From JBOIBN01 sp050739575 (GTDB lineage: Bacteria > Pseudomonadota > Gammaproteobacteria > JAKDMP01), in assembly GCA_050739575.1 (NCBI GenBank), contig JBOIBN010000026.1, positions 1-31,143 of the forward strand: a DNA stretch of 31,143 nt, in the 5' to 3' direction. The notes below the pieces were generated by a model. The model saw only the letters and a list, made by a program, of their open reading frames with translations. It was not told the DNA's origin and ran no database searches. Both the position numbers and the translations under genes were made by a program. Of the stretch, positions 22,590 through 31,017 are shown in pieces. Position 1 is the stretch's first letter. Every line of letters starts with the position of its first letter.

Positions 22590-23999
22590 CTACAGACTGT
22601 AATAGAGATCGAACTCGACCGGATGCGTGGTCATGCGCACCCGCTGGATGTCCTGCTCCTTGAGTCGTATGTAGGCATCAAGCGCATCGTCCGTGAATAC
22701 ACCTGTCGCGGTCAGGAACTCCCGGTCCTGCTCCAGCGCCCTGAGTGCTTCTTCCAGTGAATAAGCCACCTCGGGCACGTCTTTCGAAACCTCGGGGGGC
22801 AGATCGTAGAGATCCTTGTCCATCGCCTCGCCCGGATGCAGGCGGTTGAGGACTCCGTCCAGGCCCGCAAGCACGAGCGCACTGAAAGCAAAGTAGGGGT
22901 TGGCGAGACCATCGGGAAAACGGATCTCGATACGCCGGCCCTTCGCGCTCGGCGCGTATGGAACGCGAATTGATGCCGAGCGGTTGCGTGCGGAATAGGC
23001 GAGTTTTACCGGTGCCTCGAATCCGGGCACCAGCCGCTTGTAGCTGTTGGTCGCCGGATTGGTAAAAGCGTTAAGCGCGCGTGCGTGACGGATAATGCCG
23101 CCGATAAAAAAAAGTGCGGCTTCCGACAACCCGCCATAGCCATCGCCGGCGAACAGGTTGCGATCATCTCTAGAGAGCGACAGATGTACGTGCATGCCGT
23201 TGCCGTTGTCGCCGACCAGCGGCTTGGGCATGAAGGTCGCGGTCTTGCCATAACGCTGGGCGACATTCATGACTGCGTACTTCAAGATCTGCACCTCGTC
23301 GGCCTTGCGCACCAGGGTGTTCTTGTTGACGCCGATCTCGCACTGTCCGGCGGTCGCAACCTCGTGATGATGAACTTCGGATGCGACGCCCATTTCGCCC
23401 ATCACCCGGCACATTTCAGAGCGGATATCCTGCAAGGAATCCACTGGCGGCACGGGAAAGTAGCCGCCTTTGAGGGAAGGGCGATGACCGAAGTTGCCAT
23501 TGGAATACACGCGCGCCGAATTCCAGTTTGCCTCTTTCGAATCCACCTTGTAGAAGGAACCGCTGATGGAACTGCCCCAGCGTACGTCGTCGAAAATGAA
23601 GAACTCGTTTTCAGGCCCGAACCAGGCGTTATCGGCGACGCCGCTCGCGCGGATATAAGCTTCAGCGCGCTTGGCGATGGAGCGCGGATCGCGAGCATAG
23701 CCTTCGAGCGTCGCCGGCTCGAGCACGTCGCAGCGCAGGATCAACGTGGGGTGGGCGGCAAAAGGATCGCGAACGGCGCTCGCGGGATCGGGCATGAGCA
23801 CCATGTCGGAATCGTCGATGTGCTTCCAACCCGCGATCGAAGAACCATCGAAGGGTTTGCCGTCTTCGAAAAAACCGGCATCCACGGTGGAAGCGGTAAC
23901 GGTGACATGTTGCTCTTTGCCGCGCGTGTCGGTGAAGCGCAGATCCACAAACGGAGCGTCGCCGTCGGCAATGCATTTCAGAATTTCGTCGACTGTCAT
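22590..23999 (-). CDS. glnA: type I glutamine synthetase GlnA
   Basis: Makes glutamine from glutamate, ammonia and ATP; a dodecamer in the cytoplasm and the main ammonia-assimilation enzyme. 469 aa, the same length as E. coli. Landmarks are FVDLRFTDTRGKEQHVT and FDGSSIAGW at the N-terminus, NAWFGPENEFFIFD (metal site), the central HHHEVATAGQCEIG, NGNGMHVHLSL, and KRLVPGFEAPVKLAYSARNRSASIRVP. The adenylylation tyrosine is Y398 in DKDLYDLPPEV, the target of the GlnE encoded in this window. The ATG has a strong ribosome site (GGAGGA). Divergent from glyQ. Confidence 0.99.
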   Translation of the reverse strand: MTVDEILKCIADGDAPFVDLRFTDTRGKEQHVTVTASTVDAGFFEDGKPFDGSSIAGWKHIDDSDMVLMPDPASAVRDPFAAHPTLILRCDVLEPATLEGYARDPRSIAKRAEAYIRASGVADNAWFGPENEFFIFDDVRWGSSISGSFYKVDSKEANWNSARVYSNGNFGHRPSLKGGYFPVPPVDSLQDIRSEMCRVMGEMGVASEVHHHEVATAGQCEIGVNKNTLVRKADEVQILKYAVMNVAQRYGKTATFMPKPLVGDNGNGMHVHLSLSRDDRNLFAGDGYGGLSEAALFFIGGIIRHARALNAFTNPATNSYKRLVPGFEAPVKLAYSARNRSASIRVPYAPSAKGRRIEIRFPDGLANPYFAFSALVLAGLDGVLNRLHPGEAMDKDLYDLPPEVSKDVPEVAYSLEEALRALEQDREFLTATGVFTDDALDAYIRLKEQDIQRVRMTTHPVEFDLYYSL

Positions 24000-24158
24000 G
24001 GGTTCCTCCGGTTAAATTGGCCCCTATAAACATCGCCGCAAAAGATGGAATCCGTCGTGCCATGCTACGCCTGAACTTCCACTGGCCATCGGCATGGCGG
24101 CTGGCGAAATTATATGACGTCTTATACTATGAGCCTTACGTGGGTTCGCCCCCCAAGT
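24000..24158. promoter_or_regulatory. divergent glnA / glyQ control region
   Basis: Two opposed -10-like boxes sit 8 bp apart: TATAAT on the minus strand (24114-24109, toward glnA, giving a leader of about 100 bases) and TATACT on the plus strand (24123-24128, toward glyQ). Neither has a good -35. On the minus strand TGGCACG (24062-24056) is a perfect sigma-54 -24 element, but the following bases (ATTCC where TTGCA/T is expected) do not complete a -12 element at the required spacing, so nitrogen-regulated sigma-54 control is only a possibility. Confidence 0.4.
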
Positions 24159-25025
24159 ATGCCGCAAAGCTTCCAGGAATTGGTGCTCCGCCTCAAGCAA
24201 TACTGGGCCGGTGTGGGCGCGGCGCTGCTGGAACCCTACGACATGCCGATGGGTGCGGCGACCTTCCACCCAGCCACTTTCCTGCGCGCACTCGGACCGC
24301 GGCCTTGGACCGCCGCCTTCGTGCAGCCTTGCCGCCGCCCGACTGACGGGCGCTACGGCGAAAATCCCAACCGCGGCCAACAGTACTTCCAGTTCCAGGT
24401 GGTAATGAAACCCTCTCCGCCCGATCTGCAGGCACGCTATCTCCGCTCACTCGAGGCCTTGGGCCTTGACCTTGCGGTGCATGAGGTGCGCTTCGTCGAG
24501 GACGACTGGGCGTCGCCGACCCTCGGCGCCTGGGGGCTCGGTTGGGAGGTCTGGTTGAACGGTATGGAAATTAGCCAGTTCACCTACTTTCAGCAGATCG
24601 GCGGCATCGAGTGCCGGCCTGTGACCGGCGAAATCACCTATGGGCTCGAGCGCATTGCGCTCTATCTACAGGATGTGGACAGCATATATGATCTTGTATG
24701 GCACCAAGATGCCGCCGGAAGCCTTACGTACGGCGATCTGTATCTTGAAAACGAACGCGAACAGTCCGCCTACAACTTCAATTCAGCCGACGTTGATGAA
24801 CTCGCAGCCCGTTTCGCAGCCGCCGAGCGCGAACAACTGCGTCTGATCGACGCCGGAGAAATGTTACCGGCGTACGAGCGCGTACTCGAAGCCTCGCATG
24901 CATTCAACGTGCTTGATGCCCGCCGCGCGCTTTCCGTCGCGGAGCGTCAACGCCATATCCTGCGCGTGCGGCGCATGGCGACAGGAGTCGCCGCAGCCTG
25001 GGCCGCACGCGAAACCACCGCATGA
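24159..25025 (+). CDS. glyQ: glycine--tRNA ligase alpha subunit GlyQ
   Basis: Catalytic alpha subunit of the bacterial two-subunit glycyl-tRNA synthetase. It follows E. coli GlyQ closely: SFQELVLRLKQYW, YDMPMGAATFHPATFLRALGP, QPCRRPTDGRYGENPNR, YFQFQVVMKPSP, RFVEDDWASPTLGAWGLGWEVWLNGMEISQFTYFQQIGG, GEITYGLERIALYLQ and the C-terminal FNVLDARRALSVAERQRHI. I chose the ATG at 24159 because residues from MPQSFQELV align with the family start. In-frame ATGs at 24114 and 24129 add an unlikely TSYTMSLTWVRPPS lead and would overlap the TATACT box. The stop overlaps the glyS start in an ATGA. Confidence 0.97.
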   Translation: MPQSFQELVLRLKQYWAGVGAALLEPYDMPMGAATFHPATFLRALGPRPWTAAFVQPCRRPTDGRYGENPNRGQQYFQFQVVMKPSPPDLQARYLRSLEALGLDLAVHEVRFVEDDWASPTLGAWGLGWEVWLNGMEISQFTYFQQIGGIECRPVTGEITYGLERIALYLQDVDSIYDLVWHQDAAGSLTYGDLYLENEREQSAYNFNSADVDELAARFAAAEREQLRLIDAGEMLPAYERVLEASHAFNVLDARRALSVAERQRHILRVRRMATGVAAAWAARETTA

Positions 25026-27112
25026 GCCGACCACAGGCCTGCGATCTACTGATCGAAATCGGCACTGAGGAATTGCCTGCCTCGGCGCAGGTACCTCTAG
25101 CCGCAGCGCTGCGCACCAGTCTTGCCGCCGCACTCTCGGAGCGAGGCTTGGCGGCGACCGAGCTTGAGAGCTTTTCAACGCCGCGACGGCTTACCGTACT
25201 CGCATTCAAGGTTCCACCCTTCGAGCCGGATCGCCAAACGGAGCGCCGGGGTCCGAGTCTGCGTGCGGCCTTCGATGGAGAAGGGCGCCCGACGCGAGCG
25301 GCACTCGGCTTCGCGCGCTCTGTCGGCATCGACGTCGAGACGCTCGAGAAACGGCGCGAGCCCGAGGGTGAATGGCTGATCTATCGGCAAGCTGTGCACG
25401 GGCAACCCATCTCGGCGATCCTCATCGCGATTATGCCCAGGTTATTCGCGAATCTCCCGCTTCCGAGGCGGATGCGCTGGAACGCAGGCGATGCGAGTTT
25501 TTTGCGCCCGGTGCGTTGGCTTACGGTGCGCTATGGCGATGAAGCGATCCCCGTGGAAGCCTTCGGACTCACAGCCGGAGGTGAAAGCCGCGGGCACCGT
25601 CTCCATCACCCGGGCCCAGTAGCACTGCGCACGCCGAGCGACTACGCGGAGGCCCTGAAATATGCCCACGTCATTGCCGATCCCGTCGCCCGCGAAGATG
25701 AGATCAGGCGACAGGTCGCGGCAGCGGCGCACAAAGCTGGCGGGATACCTGCCGCGCCCGAAGGGCTCTACGCCGAGATCACCGGTATGCTCGAATGGCC
25801 GGTGGCGCTTGCCGGACGCTTCGACGCAAAATTCCTCAACCTGCCCGACGCGGTGCTCGTCACGACCCTCGCTCATCACCAGCGCTTTATCCCGGTGCGT
25901 GACGGCGAGAAAGGCTTACGGGTTGAATTTGTAGCCGTCGCCGATCTGGAAAGCCGCGATCCTGCCGCAGTTCGGCACGGACTGGAAAGGGTGGTGCGTT
26001 CGCGGCTCGAAGACGCCGCCTTTTATTACCGGCGGGATCGCGAGCGAGCACTGTCAGATTATACGGACGACTTGGCGGGACTTGCATTCGGCCCGGAACT
26101 CGGGAGCATGGCGGATAAATCCGTGCGCCTCGCGCATCTCGCCGCAGAGGTCGCGACCGCGACGGGAGCCGACGCGCAAGCTGCCGCCCGGGCCGGGGCA
26201 CTCGCCAAGTGTGATCTCGTCACTGGACTCGTGTTCGAGTTTCCCGAATTGCAGGGCCTAATGGGCGGCCATTACGCGACAGAAAGTGGTGAAAGCGATA
26301 CGGTTGCTCAGGCCATTGCCGAACAGTACCGCCCTACCGGAGCGGCCGATGCGTTGCCGGCGAGCCCTGTCGGAACAGCGGTTGCGCTCGCCGATCGGCT
26401 CGATACGCTCGTCGGCGGCTTCGCCGCGGGTTTGCAACCGACCGGCACCAAGGATCCATTTGGACTTCGTCGCGCGGCCTTCGGCCTGCTGCGAATCGCC
26501 GCCGAACGCGCGCCCGGGCTGAACCTCGAGCCGCTACTCGAAACAGCCGCCAACCTGTACACCGAGAAATTGGATGTGGTGCAGACATTACCGGCCGTGA
26601 AGGACTTTCTGCACGAACGGCTTCGTTCACTGATTCTGGAACAGGCGCGGGGCACCGATGTGGCGCGAGCTGTACTTGCCGGCGCGCCTCTGGTGCCAGG
26701 GGAAGTAATGGCACGGGCCGCGGCGCTCACCAAATTTCGCCTGCGCCCGGAGGCGGCGGCGCTCGCGGCAGCCAACAAACGCATCGCCAACATCTTGCGG
26801 CAGGCGGGCGAAACGACAAATGACCGCGCGACGACCGCCGCGCAGCCGGAACCGGCGGAGGCCGCACTTTCTGGGGCGCTGGATGCAACCTGCGTGACGC
26901 TTGGATTGGCACTCAAACGCCGCGATTTTACTGGGGCGTTCGAAGCACTCGCCGGTCTGCGTGAACCCGTAGACCGTTTTTTCGAAGAGGTGTTGGTGAT
27001 GGATCCGGACCCGGCGCTACGCGCTCGCCGGCTCGGGCTTCTGAAACGCCTGCGCGCGGCGTTCCTGGAAATCGCAGATATCGGCGAGTTGCAAGGTACG
27101 GGCGAGGCATGA
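25022..27112 (+). CDS. glyS: glycine--tRNA ligase beta subunit GlyS
   Basis: Beta subunit that binds tRNA-Gly in the alpha2-beta2 enzyme. 696 aa (E. coli 689). It begins LLIEIGTEELPASAQVPL and contains FSTPRRLTVL, MRWNAGDASFLRPVRWLTVRYGDE, EGLYAEITGMLEWPVALAGRFDAKFLNLP, KCDLVTGLVFEFPELQGLMGGHYA and ALADRLDTLVGGFAAGLQPTGTKDPFGLRRAAFGLLRI. The C-terminal helical anticodon-binding domain has FFEEVLVMDPDPALRARRLGLLKRL. Its ATG overlaps the glyQ stop and its own stop overlaps the next ATG (both ATGA), so the three genes are translationally coupled. Confidence 0.98.
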   Translation: MSRPQACDLLIEIGTEELPASAQVPLAAALRTSLAAALSERGLAATELESFSTPRRLTVLAFKVPPFEPDRQTERRGPSLRAAFDGEGRPTRAALGFARSVGIDVETLEKRREPEGEWLIYRQAVHGQPISAILIAIMPRLFANLPLPRRMRWNAGDASFLRPVRWLTVRYGDEAIPVEAFGLTAGGESRGHRLHHPGPVALRTPSDYAEALKYAHVIADPVAREDEIRRQVAAAAHKAGGIPAAPEGLYAEITGMLEWPVALAGRFDAKFLNLPDAVLVTTLAHHQRFIPVRDGEKGLRVEFVAVADLESRDPAAVRHGLERVVRSRLEDAAFYYRRDRERALSDYTDDLAGLAFGPELGSMADKSVRLAHLAAEVATATGADAQAAARAGALAKCDLVTGLVFEFPELQGLMGGHYATESGESDTVAQAIAEQYRPTGAADALPASPVGTAVALADRLDTLVGGFAAGLQPTGTKDPFGLRRAAFGLLRIAAERAPGLNLEPLLETAANLYTEKLDVVQTLPAVKDFLHERLRSLILEQARGTDVARAVLAGAPLVPGEVMARAAALTKFRLRPEAAALAAANKRIANILRQAGETTNDRATTAAQPEPAEAALSGALDATCVTLGLALKRRDFTGAFEALAGLREPVDRFFEEVLVMDPDPALRARRLGLLKRLRAAFLEIADIGELQGTGEA

Positions 27113-28413
27113 GGCTCGTGATTCTCGACCGTGACGGCGTAATCAACGCCGACCGTAAAGATTATGTCAAATCGATTATGGAATGGGAGCCTCTTCCCGG
27201 TAGTCTGGAGGCGCTTGGCCGATTGACCGAAGCCGGTTACGAAATTCTCATTGTCACGAATCAGTCCGGCATCGGGCGCGGTCTGTACAACGCGGACGAC
27301 GTTCGCGCCATCCACGAGCAGCTGCGCCGTGAGGCAGCCCGACACGGCGCCAAGATCGCGGGCTTTTATGTCTGTCCACATGCGCCACTCGCGGGTTGCG
27401 ACTGTCGCAAACCTGCACTTGGCTTGCTGGATGCCATTGCCCGCGACTTTGGCTGCCCACTTTCCGACGTGCCCTTCATCGGAGATACCACGAAGGATCT
27501 CGTGGCCGCGCGTGCGGCCGGAGCGCGTGCCATTCTCGTGCTCAGCGGCCAAGGCGCGTGGGCACTCGCCAGCGAACGGAAAGCCGGTCGTCAAACCGAA
27601 CACTATGCAGACCTCTCAGCCGCGGTAGACGCACTGCTCACCGGCGAACCGAGGTACCTGACCCGGGCACTCGGATCTCTAGGCTTCAATCTGGGTTACA
27701 TGGCGGGGATCATGCTCTACGCGGTACCCGCCTTCCTCTCGTTGCCGTTCCCACACCGGTTGCTCGAAGGAGTAGGACATGCGTATGCGCGGCTCTTTTT
27801 TGGCCTTGCTCACTACCTGCTCAGACTCGACTACCACATCGAAGGGCGTGAACTGCTACCCGACGGTCCCTTCGTCTTCTACTGGAAACACCAATCCACA
27901 TGGGAAACGCTCGCGCCGTTTCTGCTCGTGCAACGGCCCGCCTTCGTGCTCAAGCGCGAGTTGCTCTGGATCCCGCTGATGGGCTGGTCCCTCGCGCGCC
28001 TCGGCGCCGTCGGCATCAACCGTAGGGCACATCGCAAATCCGTCGAACGCATTCTCGGCCACGGCCGCAAATTGCTTGCTAATGGCTACGTTATGGTGAT
28101 TTTTCCTGAAGGCCACCGCATGCCGCCCGGCGAGACACGACGTTATGGACTTTCAGGCGCGCTACTCGCGCGCGCGGCGGGCGTGCCGATCATTCCCGTG
28201 GCTCACAATGCCGGCGATTTCTGGCCGCGCCGCGGCTTTGTCAAGCAACCCGGCACCGTGCGTGTCGTGATCGGCCCTCCTATCGCGACCATCGGGCGCG
28301 CTCCAGAAGAAATCAACTTGGAAGCGAAGCGCTGGATCGAGACTCAGATGCGGAAATTAAGCGTCGGCTACCAGCTCGCGCTCCCCATGACGGACAATTC
28401 CGATCGAACCTGA
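27109..28413 (+). CDS. gmhB: fusion protein: GmhB heptose-bisphosphate phosphatase + PlsC-like acyltransferase
   Basis: One 434-residue frame holds two enzymes. Residues 1-180 are GmhB, a HAD phosphatase that removes the 7-phosphate from D-glycero-D-manno-heptose 1,7-bisphosphate. It has nucleophile and acid in LDRDGVIN (D7, D9), IVTNQSGIGRG, zinc ligands CPH...CDC (C89, H91, C97, C99) and FIGDTTKDLVAA. Residues 185-425 are a 1-acylglycerol-3-phosphate acyltransferase-like domain. It has a hydrophobic start, block I KHQSTWET (H261, with Glu in place of the usual Asp), LKRELLWIPLMGW, FPEGHR (332-337) and VPIIPVAHNAG. In Pseudomonas aeruginosa the same neighbourhood (gyrB, PA0005 acyltransferase, PA0006 gmhB, glyS, glyQ) has them as separate genes. 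The frame is continuous with no stop at the junction (about 180-190). Starts in an ATGA overlap with glyS. Confidence 0.93.
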   Translation: MRLVILDRDGVINADRKDYVKSIMEWEPLPGSLEALGRLTEAGYEILIVTNQSGIGRGLYNADDVRAIHEQLRREAARHGAKIAGFYVCPHAPLAGCDCRKPALGLLDAIARDFGCPLSDVPFIGDTTKDLVAARAAGARAILVLSGQGAWALASERKAGRQTEHYADLSAAVDALLTGEPRYLTRALGSLGFNLGYMAGIMLYAVPAFLSLPFPHRLLEGVGHAYARLFFGLAHYLLRLDYHIEGRELLPDGPFVFYWKHQSTWETLAPFLLVQRPAFVLKRELLWIPLMGWSLARLGAVGINRRAHRKSVERILGHGRKLLANGYVMVIFPEGHRMPPGETRRYGLSGALLARAAGVPIIPVAHNAGDFWPRRGFVKQPGTVRVVIGPPIATIGRAPEEINLEAKRWIETQMRKLSVGYQLALPMTDNSDRT

Positions 28414-28527
28414 TTTCCCGCAGATCATGCCGTGACGAGAATAGTGTCGATACTTGCCGTACCTTAAGTCGGCGTTGCGATGTTTTTCGCTATGTCCGTG
28501 CGATACGGTCTCCTGCTCCCGATTTGA

Positions 28528-30939
28528 TCAGATATCCAAGTTGGTAACGGCGAGCGCATTGTCCTCGATAAACTTGCGCCTCGGCGCGACCTGTTCGCCC
28601 ATCAACGTGTTGAAGATATCGTCGGCAGCGGCCGCCTCTTCGATACGTACCTGAACCAAGCGACGAGTAGCAGGGTCCATGGTCGTCTCCCAAAGCTGAT
28701 CCGGGTTCATTTCGCCCAAACCCTTGTAGCGCTGGATGTTCACTCCGCGCCGAGCCTCCTCCAACAGCCACTTCACGGCCTGCGGAAAGCTCTCCACCGC
28801 CTGACTGCGTTCTCCGCGGCGAATTTCCGCGCCTGCAGCGACCAGATCGCCCAAGCGCTCGACGTGACGCGCAAGCGCCAAATACTCGGGGCTCAGGAAA
28901 AATTCTCGTGGATAACGATCTTCGCTGGCCAGTCCGTTCTTGTAGCGCGTAAGCACAAGCGCCGGCGAAGGTTCGCCTGGCATGAGCATGAAACGGTAGC
29001 GTGCGCCGTCACCACCGAGTCGCGACGCGGCCTCCTGCCAGCCTGCCGTCCAAGCGGTAAGCGCCACATGATCGGCCCATACCGCGGGCTGCATTGGTGG
29101 CACCTCAAGCAACGCAGCCAGCGCCGCATGCTCGTGTCGGCGCGCGAGGCGTGCGATGATCCGCTCGACGGCAAGATGCTCGCGGGTCAGGCCGACCAGG
29201 GTCTCGGATTCGAGCGCAGGCGCGCCCTCAGCGGGCCTGAACTCCGCACCTTCGATTGCCGCGCTCATCAGGTGTTGGACAAGTTCCTGTTCGTCCTTGA
29301 GATAGCTCTCGCGTTTACCCGCCTTGATTTTGTAAAGCGGCGGCTGCGCAATGTACACGTGCCCGCGTTCGATCAGCTTTTGCATCTGACGATAGAAAAA
29401 CGTCAACAGCAGGGTGCGAATATGCGCTCCGTCCACGTCGGCATCGGTCATGATGATTATTCGGTGGTAGCGCAGTTTGTCTGGATCAAAATCTTCGGTG
29501 CCGATTCCGCAACCTAATGCCGTAATCAGCGTGCCTATTTCGGCGGAGGAGAGCATGCGATCAAAGCGCGCCTTCTCCACATTGAGGATCTTGCCCTTGA
29601 GCGGTAGTATGGCTTGCGTACGTCGATCTCGAGCTTGCTTGGCCGAGCCGCCGGCGGAATCACCCTCAACCACGAAAATTTCGGACTGCGCGGGATCGCG
29701 CTCCTGACAATCCGCAAGTTTGCCCGGCAGACCGGCAATGTCCATAGCGCCCTTGCGGCGCGTCATCTCGCGCGCCTTGCGCGCGGCTTCGCGCGCCTGT
29801 GCCGCCTCAATCGCCTTGCCCACGACTACTTTAGCCTCGGGCGGATGCTCGAGCAGAAATTCCGACAGGTACTCGGTCGAAAAGCTCTCGACTGCCGCCT
29901 TTACGTCGGAGGAAACCAGCTTGTCCTTGGTCTGCGAGGAAAATTTCGGATCCGGCATTTTTACCGACAACACCGCCGTGAGCCCCTCGCGTGCATCGTC
30001 GCCAGTCAACGTGATTTTGGCCCGCTTGGCAAGCCCCTCGCGCTCCGCATATTGGTTGATCGTGCGCGTCAACGCGGCACGCAGGCCTGCAAGGTGAGCC
30101 CCCCCGTCGCGCTGTGGAATGTTATTAGTAAAACAGAAAACGTTTTCCTGATAGCCGTCGTTCCACTGCATGGCCAACTCAACAGTAATGTGATTGCGCT
30201 CGGCGTTAAAGTAGAAGATCGTTGCGTGCAGAACCGTACGGTTTCGGTTTAAGTGTGCGACAAAGGCCCGAATGCCCCCATCGTAGAGAAAGGTTTCCTC
30301 TCGCTCGTCGCGCTCATCTCGCAGCACAATTTGCACGCCCGAATTGAGAAAAGCCAATTCACGCAAACGATGGGCCAGCGTGTCGAAACGGAACTCAATG
30401 TCCGAGAACACCGTCGGACTAGGCAAGAACCGCACTTCGGTTCCCGTGTTCTCGGCCGAACCTATCTCGCGCAGAGGATACATCGGCACGCCAAGACGGT
30501 ATTCCTGCATGTAACGATGCCCATCGCGGGCGATGTAAAGCGTCAACGTGTCAGAGAGCGCATTGACTACAGAAACGCCCACACCGTGCAGGCCGCCTGA
30601 GACTTTATAGGCGTTATCATCGAATTTGCCGCCTGCATGCAGCGTGGTCATGATCACCTCGGCGGCCGAGCGTCCTTCTTCGAGGTGCACATCTACGGGG
30701 ATGCCGCGCCCATCGTCACGAACCGAGGCTGATCCATCCGCATGCAAGGTCACAGTAACTTCATGGCAATAACCCGCCAGCGCTTCGTCAATCGCATTGT
30801 CCACCACCTCGTAAACCATGTGATGGAGACCGGTGCCATCGTCCGTATCGCCAATAAACATACCGGGGCGCTTGCGGACTGGATCTAAGCCCTTGAGAAC
30901 CTTGATGTTTTTTGAGGTGTACTCGGTGACTTGAGCCAT
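28528..30939 (-). CDS. gyrB: DNA gyrase subunit B (GyrB)
   Basis: ATPase subunit of gyrase, which introduces negative supercoils with GyrA. 803 aa, nearly the E. coli length (804). The N-terminal GHKL ATPase domain has KVLKGLDPVRKRPGMFIGDTDDG, EVVDNAIDEALAGYC, DDGRGIPVD and GGLHGVGVSVVNALS. The transducer domain includes QTKDKLVSSDVK. The TOPRIM domain has EGDSAGGSAKQARDRRTQAILPLKGKILNVEKAR and MTDADVDGAHIRTLLL. A large insertion before QRYKGLGEMNPDQLWETTMDP is typical of proteobacterial GyrB. I set the start at the ATG 30939 (MAQVTEYTSKNIKVLKG) to match the family; the open frame upstream to 31032 is not conserved. It converges with the glyQ operon. Confidence 0.99.
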   Translation of the reverse strand: MAQVTEYTSKNIKVLKGLDPVRKRPGMFIGDTDDGTGLHHMVYEVVDNAIDEALAGYCHEVTVTLHADGSASVRDDGRGIPVDVHLEEGRSAAEVIMTTLHAGGKFDDNAYKVSGGLHGVGVSVVNALSDTLTLYIARDGHRYMQEYRLGVPMYPLREIGSAENTGTEVRFLPSPTVFSDIEFRFDTLAHRLRELAFLNSGVQIVLRDERDEREETFLYDGGIRAFVAHLNRNRTVLHATIFYFNAERNHITVELAMQWNDGYQENVFCFTNNIPQRDGGAHLAGLRAALTRTINQYAEREGLAKRAKITLTGDDAREGLTAVLSVKMPDPKFSSQTKDKLVSSDVKAAVESFSTEYLSEFLLEHPPEAKVVVGKAIEAAQAREAARKAREMTRRKGAMDIAGLPGKLADCQERDPAQSEIFVVEGDSAGGSAKQARDRRTQAILPLKGKILNVEKARFDRMLSSAEIGTLITALGCGIGTEDFDPDKLRYHRIIIMTDADVDGAHIRTLLLTFFYRQMQKLIERGHVYIAQPPLYKIKAGKRESYLKDEQELVQHLMSAAIEGAEFRPAEGAPALESETLVGLTREHLAVERIIARLARRHEHAALAALLEVPPMQPAVWADHVALTAWTAGWQEAASRLGGDGARYRFMLMPGEPSPALVLTRYKNGLASEDRYPREFFLSPEYLALARHVERLGDLVAAGAEIRRGERSQAVESFPQAVKWLLEEARRGVNIQRYKGLGEMNPDQLWETTMDPATRRLVQVRIEEAAAADDIFNTLMGEQVAPRRKFIEDNALAVTNLDI

Positions 30940-30966
30940 TACAGCGGCTTTGTTTGAACCTCTACT

Positions 30967-30972
30967 ATTGTA
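30967..30972 (-). promoter_or_regulatory. -10 box for gyrB
   Basis: TACAAT on the minus strand (30972-30967), five of six consensus bases, placing a start near 30960, about 20 bp before the gyrB ATG. The -35 area (about 30990-30995) is GC-rich with no good match. The IS end lies only about 45-50 bp further upstream, so the native -35 region survives but anything beyond it has been replaced. Confidence 0.5.
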
Positions 30973-31017
30973 CCCTGTGCGGTAGCGGTCTGCCCGCAAG
31001 TTTCGCGTTGTTAGGCT

